Positions 1 to 6,447 of a stretch of 7,853 bases of DNA are shown piece after piece. Origin of the DNA: Legionellales bacterium (GTDB lineage Bacteria > Pseudomonadota > Gammaproteobacteria > WLWR01). The position numbers and the translations under genes were made by a program. Location of the stretch: positions 1 to 7,853 of the forward strand of contig WLWR01000075.1 in NCBI GenBank assembly GCA_012103495.1, read 5' to 3'. The notes under the pieces are model-generated. The model saw only the letters and a program-made list of their open reading frames with translations, had not been told where the DNA came from and made no database searches. Position 1 is the first letter of the stretch, and each line of letters opens with the position of its first letter.

Positions 1-61
1 TGCAGGGTATTAGATCGTTGTTTTAGGAAAGTGCTGTAAATGGACTTCTTCGGGAAAATCA

Positions 62-2101
62 TTGTTAGATGATCGAGTTAGATTATTCACTTCTCAATAC
101 TCAGAAATATTTTCTACAGCAACGAGCGATTTGAAAGAAACAGAGGAGACCTTAACCAAATTAATCTTAGAAAGAGAGGTTGAGATTAAACAACTTAAAG
201 AAGATGCTAATCAATTACAATCGATGAAAGAAAAATATGCTCGATTTGATCAAGAGAGGGCTGATTTGGAGAAACAATTAGGGTTTCAAATTTCAACAGA
301 AGATATTTTTAATTTTTCTTCTTCGACTAATATACTTGCAAGTCTCGATCAAACCTTGCGGTATGAATTATTCACATTGGCAACTCATTATTGGGAAGTT
401 ACTTGGCTACTAGAAAGCGAAGGATTAAACTCTTTAAAAAGTCATTTTTCTGATAGAAAAAAATTCTGGCAAATCCAAGCAATGTTAACACCATGCTTTG
501 TAACGACTTTGCATTCAGGTCCTGGATTTTTTCAATATAAAGCTGATTCACAATCGTTTAAAACTTTAACTGACTTTATTGACCTATTGATTATTGATGA
601 AGCAGGGCAAGTCATGCCAGCCATTGCTGGTGCCATGATATCCACTGCCAAAAAGGTTTTATTAGTAGGTGACACCAAACAAATAGAACCTATCTATACG
701 TTAACGGAAGGCATAGATTTGGCTAATGCTAAGAAATATGGTTTATGCAAAGATGCGCATGACTATGAAGTCATGAAAAAAATGGGGATTCTCTGTTCTG
801 GCGATCCTGAAACAGCACATGCTTATGGTAATTTAATGACCCTTGGTCAACGAAAAACACCGCATCATTTGGAAGGGCATGCTGTGCCTGGTATGCTGCT
901 TACCGAACATCGCCGTTGTGCAAAAGAAATTATTAATTACTGTAATTCTCTGTGTTATGACAATCAGTTACAGCCACTGGCTGTAGAGAAATATTCTCCT
1001 TATCCTCGCATGGGATACGCTCATATCAAAGGATATGAAGAAAAACTAGGATCTAGTCGAGTTAATAAACCAGAAGCAGAAACCATTGTTGCTTGGCTGT
1101 TAAAAAATAAACAAGAAATATTAAGCAGCTGTGAAACAGAAAATATGGATGAGTGTGTGGGTATTATTACACCTTACGCAGCACAAGGCAGTATGATTAG
1201 AAAACTATTGTATCAACATAATTTAATCCTCGAAAAAGTAGGGACTATTCATTCTTTACAGGGTGCTGAAAAACCAATTATTATTTTTTCTTCTGTTTGT
1301 ACCGAAGATGAAAAACAAATTACTCATTTTTTTGATAAATCCCCAAATATGTTGAATGTGGCAGTTTCACGTGCACAACGTTCTTTTCTTGTGTTTGGTG
1401 ATATGGATATATTCCAGCTTGACAAAATCGGATTACCCTCTTCATTGTTAGCAACATATTTATTTGAAAAAGAAGAAAATGAAATTACGAATATTACTCA
1501 ACCTAAATTTAATGCTTTGAGGACGCAAGACGGTGATAAAATTTGGCAAATTACCACACTTAAAAAACATCAAAAAGCACTTAAACGATCATTTAAAAAA
1601 GCGCAATATGAGCTGAATATTGTATCTCCTTTCTTGAGGATGCATGCCATTGAAGTCGATGGTGTTGTCGATTTAATTGAGCAATACTCACTGAATACCA
1701 ACATTTATATCTATACTGACCCCACTTTAAATAAAAGCAACCTGCAAGAGTTTAATCAGGCCAAATCCATATTAGAAAAAGCAGGTGCAACGGTTTATTT
1801 AGTCAATAATGTACACTCGAAAATTATTACCATTGATCATGACATAATTATTGAAGGGTCTTTCAATTGGTTATCTGCAGCAAGATCGGGTCACTTTGTT
1901 CGTAATGAATGTTCTGTTATCTATGCTGGTAAAAAAGCAGCAGAATTTATTCGAAAATCTATCGAACCAATAAGATCTAAAATACGCGACTCTAAAATTA
2001 CTTTTGATCATCAAGATAATTTGAATTTAAGTTCAGGCTCTTCCATTAAAATGCCACGAACGTTGAGTGTCTCAACAAATGGATCAGTGCCTTCAGAGTA
2101 A
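62..2101 (+). CDS. SF1 (DNA2/NAM7-like) helicase with C-terminal PLD nuclease domain; MkoC-like (type II Mokosh defence), N-terminus missing
   Basis: The 679-residue product has most SF1B helicase motifs: motif II IIDEAGQ (177-183), motif III VGDTKQIEP (202-210), TEHRRC (281-286), TPYAAQ (370-375), motif V GTIHSLQGAEK (394-404) and motif VI NVAVSRAQ (432-439). Residues about 25-75 are charged and heptad-like, probably the coiled-coil insert found between motifs I and II. The C-terminus carries one HxKx4D signature, HSKIITID (585-592) followed by EGSFNW, typical of PLD-family nucleases that pair two HKD motifs by dimerising. Helicase plus PLD in one chain is the published layout of MkoC of type II Mokosh, an anti-phage system. 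No Walker A (motif I) is present. The start used is TTG; the frame stays open back to TAG at 11-13, giving only 16 more codons. The gene is therefore truncated, frameshifted or split, or its first half lies in another frame beyond the window. It is AT-richer than the genes to its right, which suggests transfer. Domain calls are secure; the Mokosh label and functional state are inference. Confidence 0.8.
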   Translation: MLDDRVRLFTSQYSEIFSTATSDLKETEETLTKLILEREVEIKQLKEDANQLQSMKEKYARFDQERADLEKQLGFQISTEDIFNFSSSTNILASLDQTLRYELFTLATHYWEVTWLLESEGLNSLKSHFSDRKKFWQIQAMLTPCFVTTLHSGPGFFQYKADSQSFKTLTDFIDLLIIDEAGQVMPAIAGAMISTAKKVLLVGDTKQIEPIYTLTEGIDLANAKKYGLCKDAHDYEVMKKMGILCSGDPETAHAYGNLMTLGQRKTPHHLEGHAVPGMLLTEHRRCAKEIINYCNSLCYDNQLQPLAVEKYSPYPRMGYAHIKGYEEKLGSSRVNKPEAETIVAWLLKNKQEILSSCETENMDECVGIITPYAAQGSMIRKLLYQHNLILEKVGTIHSLQGAEKPIIIFSSVCTEDEKQITHFFDKSPNMLNVAVSRAQRSFLVFGDMDIFQLDKIGLPSSLLATYLFEKEENEITNITQPKFNALRTQDGDKIWQITTLKKHQKALKRSFKKAQYELNIVSPFLRMHAIEVDGVVDLIEQYSLNTNIYIYTDPTLNKSNLQEFNQAKSILEKAGATVYLVNNVHSKIITIDHDIIIEGSFNWLSAARSGHFVRNECSVIYAGKKAAEFIRKSIEPIRSKIRDSKITFDHQDNLNLSSGSSIKMPRTLSVSTNGSVPSE

Positions 2102-2239
2102 ATCGTATCGAAGCTTACGTCGAGTAATGTAATATCCTATCGTGCTTGAAGAGGCGAATTTTAAGTTTGCAATGGGTTAGGGATAGTAAGATAAGATATT
2201 TTGCGTTATCCTCCCCAAATATTTCATATCGTTGTTGGG

Positions 2240-2266
2240 CTAGGGCGAATTGTCAACACGCCCTAG
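2240..2266. repeat. Perfect 8-bp inverted repeat upstream of fabL
   Basis: CTAGGGCG at 2240-2247 is mirrored exactly by CGCCCTAG at 2259-2266 around an 11-nt loop. There is no run of T directly after it (TATCGTTTAAAT follows), so it is a poor intrinsic terminator for the helicase gene. The loop contains TTGTCA (2250-2255), a possible -35 element, so an operator for fabL is an alternative reading. The repeat itself is certain; its role is inference. Confidence 0.55.
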
Positions 2267-2278
2267 TATCGTTTAAAT
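2250..2278 (+). promoter_or_regulatory. Possible sigma-70 promoter for fabL
   Basis: TTGTCA (2250-2255) is followed after 17 nt by TTAAAT (2273-2278, four of six matches to the -10 consensus). A better -10 word, TATAGT at 2285-2290, has no matching -35 element at normal spacing. The spacing and the location before fabL fit, but the -10 is weak. Confidence 0.25.
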
Positions 2279-2332
2279 ACAGGGTATAGTAAAGCAACGA
2301 TGTTATTGATAAATTTTTGAGGAACCATCATC

Positions 2333-3094
2333 ATGAATCAGCAAACATTGGCGGGTAAAACAGCATTGATTTCAGGTGGTGCGCGTGGCATTGGGCGGGC
2401 GACAGCTTTGAAATTGGCGCAAGCCGGCTGTGATGTCGTTATTAACTATTTTAATAGTTCAGACGTGGCCGACGCTTTGTGTCAGCAATTACAGCAACAG
2501 TATCAAGTCAACGCGTGGGCGATTCAAGCCAATGTGGCGGATCCGGCTTCGGTGAAATCACTGTTTGAAGCGATTGGTGAGCGACATCAACGATTGGATT
2601 TTTTAATTAGTAACGCTGCCAGTGGGGTACTCAAACCGGCATTGAAAATGACGTTGAAACATTGGCGCTGGTGCTTGGAAACCAATGCGCTGGCTTTGAA
2701 TTTATTGGTGCAACAAGCCAAGCCGATGATGCCGCGTGGCAGTCGTGTATTTGCCTTGTCCAGTTTGGGGGCTGGTCGAGCCATTCCCAATTATGCATTT
2801 ATTGGTGCTTCCAAAGCGGCACTGGAAGCCTTGGTGCGATCACTGAGTTTGGAACTGGCGGTCGATGGCATCAACGTCAATACCATTTCTGCTGGCGTGA
2901 TCGATACCGATGCATTGAAACATTTTCCCAATCGCGAACAACTGTTGGATGAATTTCAATCACGATCACTGAGTGAGCGAGCGTTAACCGCTGACGATGT
3001 GGCCAATGTGATTTATTTACTGTGCCAACCTGAGGCTGAAATGATTAAAGGTCAAACCATTTTTGTCGATGCAGGATATTCGACATTGGGTTAA
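2333..3094 (+). CDS. fabL: FabL-type enoyl-[acyl-carrier-protein] reductase (short-chain dehydrogenase/reductase)
   Basis: This cytosolic enzyme should reduce the trans-2 double bond of enoyl-ACP, the last step of each fatty-acid elongation cycle, using NADPH as known FabL does. The 253-residue protein has the Rossmann glycine motif GGARGIG (15-21), the NAASG motif (94-98), a SS pair (143-144) and Tyr154-x6-Lys161. The Y-x6-K spacing marks enoyl reductases and differs from the Y-x3-K of FabG-type ketoreductases. The segment IDTDALKHFPNRE (190-202) and the ending KGQTIFVDAGYS closely resemble Bacillus subtilis FabL from memory, and the length is nearly the same (about 250). GAGGA at 2319-2323, 9 nt before ATG, supports the start. 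It converges with ogt, leaving 22 bp between the stop codons. It lies about 0.7 kb before the ACP operon and may serve it, although it is not cotranscribed with it. Less likely alternative: a general SDR. Confidence 0.88.
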   Translation: MNQQTLAGKTALISGGARGIGRATALKLAQAGCDVVINYFNSSDVADALCQQLQQQYQVNAWAIQANVADPASVKSLFEAIGERHQRLDFLISNAASGVLKPALKMTLKHWRWCLETNALALNLLVQQAKPMMPRGSRVFALSSLGAGRAIPNYAFIGASKAALEALVRSLSLELAVDGINVNTISAGVIDTDALKHFPNREQLLDEFQSRSLSERALTADDVANVIYLLCQPEAEMIKGQTIFVDAGYSTLG

Positions 3095-3116
3095 GTCAAA
3101 GGTTCAAGAAATGAAT

Positions 3117-3608
3117 TTAGCCGTCATCATTATTGGAAAATGATGTGCACCCTTCTAACGTCAGCAAACGTGTTTTTTTATCCAAGCCGCCAGCGTAACC
3201 GCCCAAGTTGCCACTGGCTCGAATCACTCGATGACAAGGAATAATGATGGAAATAGGATTTTTACCATTGGCGCTGCCCACCGCACGTGATGCGTTGGAA
3301 TTGCCAATGGCTTGCGCCAATTGTTGATAACTCCAAGTGATGCCATATGGGATGGTTTGTAATGTTTGCCAAACAGTTTGCTGAAATGGGGTACCTGTCG
3401 GTGCCAATGGTAGGGTAAATGTGGTGCGCTCACCGTTAAAATATTCGGTTAATTGAGCCACCGCCTGTTGTAACACGGGGGCAGTGGGTTTGGTGGCGGC
3501 AGAATACGTTGCCCAATCACAGCCAACAATCTGATCATCACAAGCAGTGATGGCAAGTCGTCCGACGAGAGAATCAATGGTTACTGTTTCAAAAGAGGGT
3601 TGGGCCAT
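3117..3608 (-). CDS. ogt: Methylated-DNA--protein-cysteine S-methyltransferase (O6-methylguanine repair)
   Basis: This suicide repair protein moves the alkyl group from O6-alkylguanine (and more weakly O4-alkylthymine) in DNA onto its own cysteine. The 163-residue chain has the family active-site motif IPCHRVI (123-129) with acceptor Cys125. Before it comes the DNA-binding helix region SRAVGSANGKNP (107-118), and after it the usual GNLGGYAGG loop (133-141). Residues 1-70 form the short variable N-terminal domain. The length is that of a stand-alone Ogt/AGT, with no AdaA-type domain. ATG at 3608-3606 is supported by a good promoter 36 nt upstream, although no strong Shine-Dalgarno is visible. 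The gene is monocistronic, convergent with fabL and divergent from the acyl carrier protein operon. Nothing suggests a link to lipid synthesis; it is probably an ordinary repair gene lying between the two lipid units. Confidence 0.95.
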   Translation of the reverse strand: MAQPSFETVTIDSLVGRLAITACDDQIVGCDWATYSAATKPTAPVLQQAVAQLTEYFNGERTTFTLPLAPTGTPFQQTVWQTLQTIPYGITWSYQQLAQAIGNSNASRAVGSANGKNPISIIIPCHRVIRASGNLGGYAGGLDKKTRLLTLEGCTSFSNNDDG

Positions 3609-3643
3609 TTGGGAGCTCTGATAGGTAAGATAAATTGGCTTTC

Positions 3644-3671
3644 ATTATAGCGCTACGTTAAGGGTTGACAA
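3644..3671 (-). promoter_or_regulatory. Sigma-70 promoter for ogt
   Basis: On the minus strand TTGTCA (3671-3666) is followed after 16 nt by a perfect TATAAT (3649-3644). It lies 35 nt before the ogt ATG. This is the best promoter match in the window. Its -35 overlaps a TTGACA on the plus strand (3665-3670). Confidence 0.6.
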
Positions 3672-3720
3672 CCGCTTGATGAATGGGACAGATAGCCTAG
3701 TAGTTTGTCAGAAACTTGGG

Positions 3721-3726
3721 TATAAT
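3721..3726 (+). promoter_or_regulatory. -10 element of the probable ACP operon promoter
   Basis: A perfect TATAAT stands 51 nt before the ACP start codon. At normal spacing the -35 position (about 3698-3703, TAGTAG) is poor. TTGTCA at 3705-3710 is only 10 nt away and TTGACA at 3665-3670 is far too distant. The promoter may depend on an activator, or may use a weak -35. Confidence 0.4.
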
Positions 3727-3763
3727 AGCGTGCCGTAATTGTCCAATAATTAACCAACGTTAA

Positions 3764-3770
3764 AAGGTGG
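3764..3770 (+). promoter_or_regulatory. Ribosome binding site of the ACP gene
   Basis: AAGGTGG ends 7 nt before ATG 3778, a strong Shine-Dalgarno that fixes this start. Confidence 0.7.
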
Positions 3771-3777
3771 TGGGAAC

Positions 3778-4185
3778 ATGAATGTGGAAAGTGTCTATCC
3801 AAAAGTAAAACAAATTTTAGTCGATGTTTTATTTATTGAGGAAGAGCAAGTCGCATTGGATAAACGTTTGATTGCTGATTTAGGCGCAGAATCCATTGAT
3901 TTTTTAGATTTGGTGTTTCAATTAGAAAAAGAATTCGATATTAAAATTCCGCGTGGCCAACTTGAAAAAAATGCCCGTGGTTCATTGTCAGAACAAGAGT
4001 TTGAAGAAAATGGCATGGTGACAGAACGTGGCATGCAAGCGTTACGTGAATACTTTACTGAATTACCTGCCGATCAATTTCCAAATACATTGAAAATCAG
4101 TGAAATTCCCAGCCTATTTACGGTGGAAACATTTTGCAAAGTCATTATCGATGCACAACAAAAGGCAGCATCGCAAGCAGTGTAG
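3778..4185 (+). CDS. Specialised acyl carrier protein with an inserted segment (AcpXL-like role)
   Basis: This protein carries a growing acyl chain on a 4'-phosphopantetheine arm. The modification site is Ser39 in DLGAESIDFLDL (34-45), the equivalent of the DSL motif of ordinary ACPs, followed by the acidic recognition helix (about 39-54). The product is 135 residues, against about 75-95 for AcpP or AcpXL. The extra length is an insert of about 45-50 residues (roughly 60-108) after helix II. The normal end of the fold resumes at IPSLFTVETFCKVI (110-123). ACPs continuing EF-IKIPRG and carrying an insert are familiar to me from loci with FabZ and paired FabF genes. It is the first gene of the operon; the dehydratase frame opens about 60 nt downstream. 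Position and partners suggest a dedicated carrier for a long or modified acyl chain, not the housekeeping ACP. That role is inference; the ACP fold is secure. Confidence 0.85.
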   Translation: MNVESVYPKVKQILVDVLFIEEEQVALDKRLIADLGAESIDFLDLVFQLEKEFDIKIPRGQLEKNARGSLSEQEFEENGMVTERGMQALREYFTELPADQFPNTLKISEIPSLFTVETFCKVIIDAQQKAASQAV

Positions 4186-4244
4186 TGGGTTTACTGGCAT
4201 CAAAGAGGTTTCATCATCGGTCATGTTGGAAGTGACGCAGGAAT

Positions 4245-5177
4245 TTGTTTGCATCGTTGTCATATCATAGTGCCCAAGCGATTAGGAGCCATGCGTTGAG
4301 TTATCTATTTGTCGATCAAATCCAAGAACATACCACCGGTCAACGGATCTGCGGATGCAAACTTGTGCGTCCTGACGAATTGTATTTAACCATTGGGCGT
4401 GCTAATCATCCAGCCTTATTACCGGCGGTGGTTGGTGAAGCCTTGGGTCAATTGGGTGCTTGGAGTGTGATGCATGCCAGCCAATTTCAGTATCGACCGG
4501 TGGCAGGTGTGGTGGATCAAGTGACCATTTACGACGATGCGTATGTAGGGGACTTGATTACCTTGACCACTGAGATTGTGACTTGGGATGAACAAGCGAT
4601 TGATTACCACAGTGTGGCGACGGTGGATGGACGTAAAATTTTAGCCATTGATCATGCGATCGGTCCGATGTTGCCAATGACGGAGTTTAATGACCCACAA
4701 CGGATGCAACAATTATTTATCGAGTTATCCAACGCACAAACCCCGTGGGTAGAAGATATGCAAACATCATTGCCTTCGCCTTGTGCATTGATTCGTTATG
4801 ATCAAATGGTTGATTGGCAGCCGGGAGTGCAAGTGATTGCAACCAAATACATTCCAGCGAAAGCGGCTTATTTTGCCGAGCATTTTCCCCGTAAACCAGT
4901 GTTGCCATTGACCATGCTGTTAAGTGCTAATTTGGCATTGGCGCAACAATGGTTAATGGAGTGGCAACCGTCAATAGGTTCATCGTTGGTTCCTTATCAG
5001 TTGCGTAAAATAAAAATGCGTAATTTCATTGCACCAGAGACGACCGTGACCACGGTGATCAAATTGAAAGCGCAACACAACGATCAAATCGTTTTGCAAA
5101 TTGTCAATCAAGTGGATACCCGGACGGTTTGTGGTTTAGAGGTAATTTTTCATGATGCAAACACACAATCAGCGTAA
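4245..5177 (+). CDS. Double-hotdog FabZ-like 3-hydroxyacyl-ACP dehydratase
   Basis: This protein probably dehydrates 3-hydroxyacyl-ACP to trans-2-enoyl-ACP. At about 310 residues it is twice the length of FabZ (about 150) and reads as two hotdog folds. The N-terminal copy begins IRSHALSYLFVDQI (13-26), which aligns without gaps to the FabZ opening ILPHRYPFLLVDRV. It keeps the helix with an acidic residue, GEALGQLGAW (64-73, Glu65), but lacks a His at the usual spacing. The C-terminal copy has HFPRKPVLP (213-221), matching FabZ HFPGxPxxP with catalytic His213, but Ser replaces the Glu 14 residues later. One composite active site (His213 plus Glu65) is therefore plausible, as FabZ dimers build their sites from His of one subunit and Glu of the other. 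The start is uncertain: in-frame TTG codons occur at 4245, 4257 and 4296, and no ATG fits. The 3' end overlaps the next gene by 26 bp. Confidence 0.75.
   Translation: MFASLSYHSAQAIRSHALSYLFVDQIQEHTTGQRICGCKLVRPDELYLTIGRANHPALLPAVVGEALGQLGAWSVMHASQFQYRPVAGVVDQVTIYDDAYVGDLITLTTEIVTWDEQAIDYHSVATVDGRKILAIDHAIGPMLPMTEFNDPQRMQQLFIELSNAQTPWVEDMQTSLPSPCALIRYDQMVDWQPGVQVIATKYIPAKAAYFAEHFPRKPVLPLTMLLSANLALAQQWLMEWQPSIGSSLVPYQLRKIKMRNFIAPETTVTTVIKLKAQHNDQIVLQIVNQVDTRTVCGLEVIFHDANTQSA
4284..4288 (+). promoter_or_regulatory. Shine-Dalgarno-like site pointing to an internal TTG
   Basis: AGGAG lies 7 nt before TTG 4296 and is the best-spaced ribosome site for the dehydratase. Starting there would remove the IRSHAL segment that aligns with the FabZ N-terminus. 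An AGGAA at 4239-4243 could instead serve TTG 4257 at a long 13-nt spacing. The site does not settle the start. Confidence 0.3.
5138..5143 (+). promoter_or_regulatory. Ribosome binding site of the first ketosynthase
   Basis: AGAGGT ends 8 nt before ATG 5152 and 11 nt before a second in-frame ATG at 5155, favouring the first. It lies inside the end of the dehydratase gene. Confidence 0.55.
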
Positions 5178-6447
5178 AGTCGCTGTCACCGGCATTGGCA
5201 TGGTGACACCATTAGGAAACAATGCTCAACAAACGTGGCAAGCGCTGCTTGGGCGTCAAAGTGGCATTGCTGATATTCATACGTTTGATGCCAGTCATTT
5301 CCCAACCCATGTGGCGGCGCAAGTCAAACAATTTGATGCCCAGCAATTATTGAAATCAGACAAATCATTGAAACACGCAGTGTCCTTCGTCAAATTTGGC
5401 TTGGTTGCCGCTGAGCAAGCGCTGGAAGACGCCGGTATTCACCCCACGCAAACTACAGGGGAACGTTGGGGGTTGGTTGCCGGCAGTGGGATGATGACTG
5501 CCGATTATGAATATTGGGAACGGTTTCATCAACACTATTGTACGGGAAATGAGATTCGGCAAACGCAATTGGGGCAGATGAATCGAGAGTTCTTTCGACT
5601 AAGTGATTTTGCAAAAACTACCGCCAACAGTGGTTTGGGATTGATCGCCGCGCGACATCAAATTCGTGGATTAACCACTTCCGTGCACACGGCTTGCGCT
5701 TCAGGTGGACAAGCCTTGGGCGTGGCGTTGCAAGCTCTGCGTCGAGGCGAAATTGATTATGCATTGGCCGGTGGTTTTGATTCCATGATTAACCCTTTTG
5801 GTTTGGCGAGTTTCTGTTTATTGGGTGCTTTGTCCAGCACTAATGATGCCAGTGCCAGTCGTCCTTTTGATTACACACGCGATGGTTTTATTTTAGGGGA
5901 AGGTGCAGCGTTTTTAGTTTTAGAAGATTGGCAGCGAGCAGTGGCGCGTGGTGCTAGGATTTATGCAGAATTGGCCGGGGAAGGCAATTCATTGAGTGCT
6001 TATCGCATTACTGATTCGCCACCGGATGGGGACGGTCCGATCCAAGCTATTAAAACGGCACTGATGGATGCGGGTGAATCGGCTGATCAAGTTAACTATA
6101 TTAATGCGCATGGCACGTCAACCAAAATGAATGATTTGAGTGAAACCAATGCGATCAAAGCAGTGTTTGGCGAACGAGCGTATCAGATTCCTACCAGTTC
6201 TACCAAAAGTTTAACGGGACATTTAATTGCTGCGGCAGGTGCTTTGGAAGGCGCTATTATGGCGTTGGCAATTCATCATCAACATATTCCGATGACGGCG
6301 AACTTAACCACGCCCGATCCGGAGTGTGATTTGGATTATGTGGTGGGTGGGCCTCGTGAATGGCCGGTGAAGGTGGCGATTTCCAATTCATTTGGATTTG
6401 GTGGTACCAATAGCTGTGTTGTCATGCGAGCAGGAGAATCATCATGA
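5152..6447 (+). CDS. fabF: Beta-ketoacyl-ACP synthase II family (FabF-like), catalytically intact
   Basis: This enzyme condenses malonyl-ACP with an acyl chain, extending it by two carbons. The 431-residue thiolase-fold protein opens KVAVTGIGMVTPLG (9-22). It carries the nucleophile Cys182 in TACASG (180-185), His320 in NAHGTST (318-324), Lys352 and His357 in TKSLTGH (351-357), and the C-terminal GFGGTN loop (415-420). The Cys-His-His triad and length (about 410-430) are those of active FabF. It overlaps the dehydratase by 26 bp and the next KS-like gene by 4 bp (ATGA), so the genes are translationally coupled and probably made in fixed ratio. It is likely a pathway-specific KS, not the housekeeping FabF, because it sits with its own ACP, dehydratase and a Cys-less KS paralogue. 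By analogy with rhizobia it would correspond to one of the two FabF-XL proteins for very-long-chain lipid A acyl groups; substrate length cannot be read from sequence. Confidence 0.92.
   Translation: MMQTHNQRKVAVTGIGMVTPLGNNAQQTWQALLGRQSGIADIHTFDASHFPTHVAAQVKQFDAQQLLKSDKSLKHAVSFVKFGLVAAEQALEDAGIHPTQTTGERWGLVAGSGMMTADYEYWERFHQHYCTGNEIRQTQLGQMNREFFRLSDFAKTTANSGLGLIAARHQIRGLTTSVHTACASGGQALGVALQALRRGEIDYALAGGFDSMINPFGLASFCLLGALSSTNDASASRPFDYTRDGFILGEGAAFLVLEDWQRAVARGARIYAELAGEGNSLSAYRITDSPPDGDGPIQAIKTALMDAGESADQVNYINAHGTSTKMNDLSETNAIKAVFGERAYQIPTSSTKSLTGHLIAAAGALEGAIMALAIHHQHIPMTANLTTPDPECDLDYVVGGPREWPVKVAISNSFGFGGTNSCVVMRAGESS
6432..6437 (+). promoter_or_regulatory. Ribosome binding site of the Cys-less ketosynthase
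   Basis: AGGAGA ends 6 nt before ATG 6444, supporting a start that overlaps the previous stop codon as ATGA. Confidence 0.65.

Noticed and set aside
2182..2214. GGATA/TATCC weak inverted repeat in the helicase-fabL spacer
   Set aside because: Only 5 bp with a long AT-rich loop; expected by chance.
2102..2332. Possible small RNA or tRNA gene in the spacer
   Set aside because: No cloverleaf, T-loop sequence or clear promoter-terminator pair could be found.
2587..2952. Open frames on both strands inside fabL (67 and 96 residues)
   Set aside because: They lie fully within a gene with clear family motifs and show no recognisable domain or ribosome site.
3125..3145. 7-bp inverted repeat CATCATT/AATGATG near the fabL-ogt convergence, as a terminator
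   Set aside because: Stem is short, has only two G-C pairs, lies inside the ogt C-terminal codons and has no adjoining T-tract.
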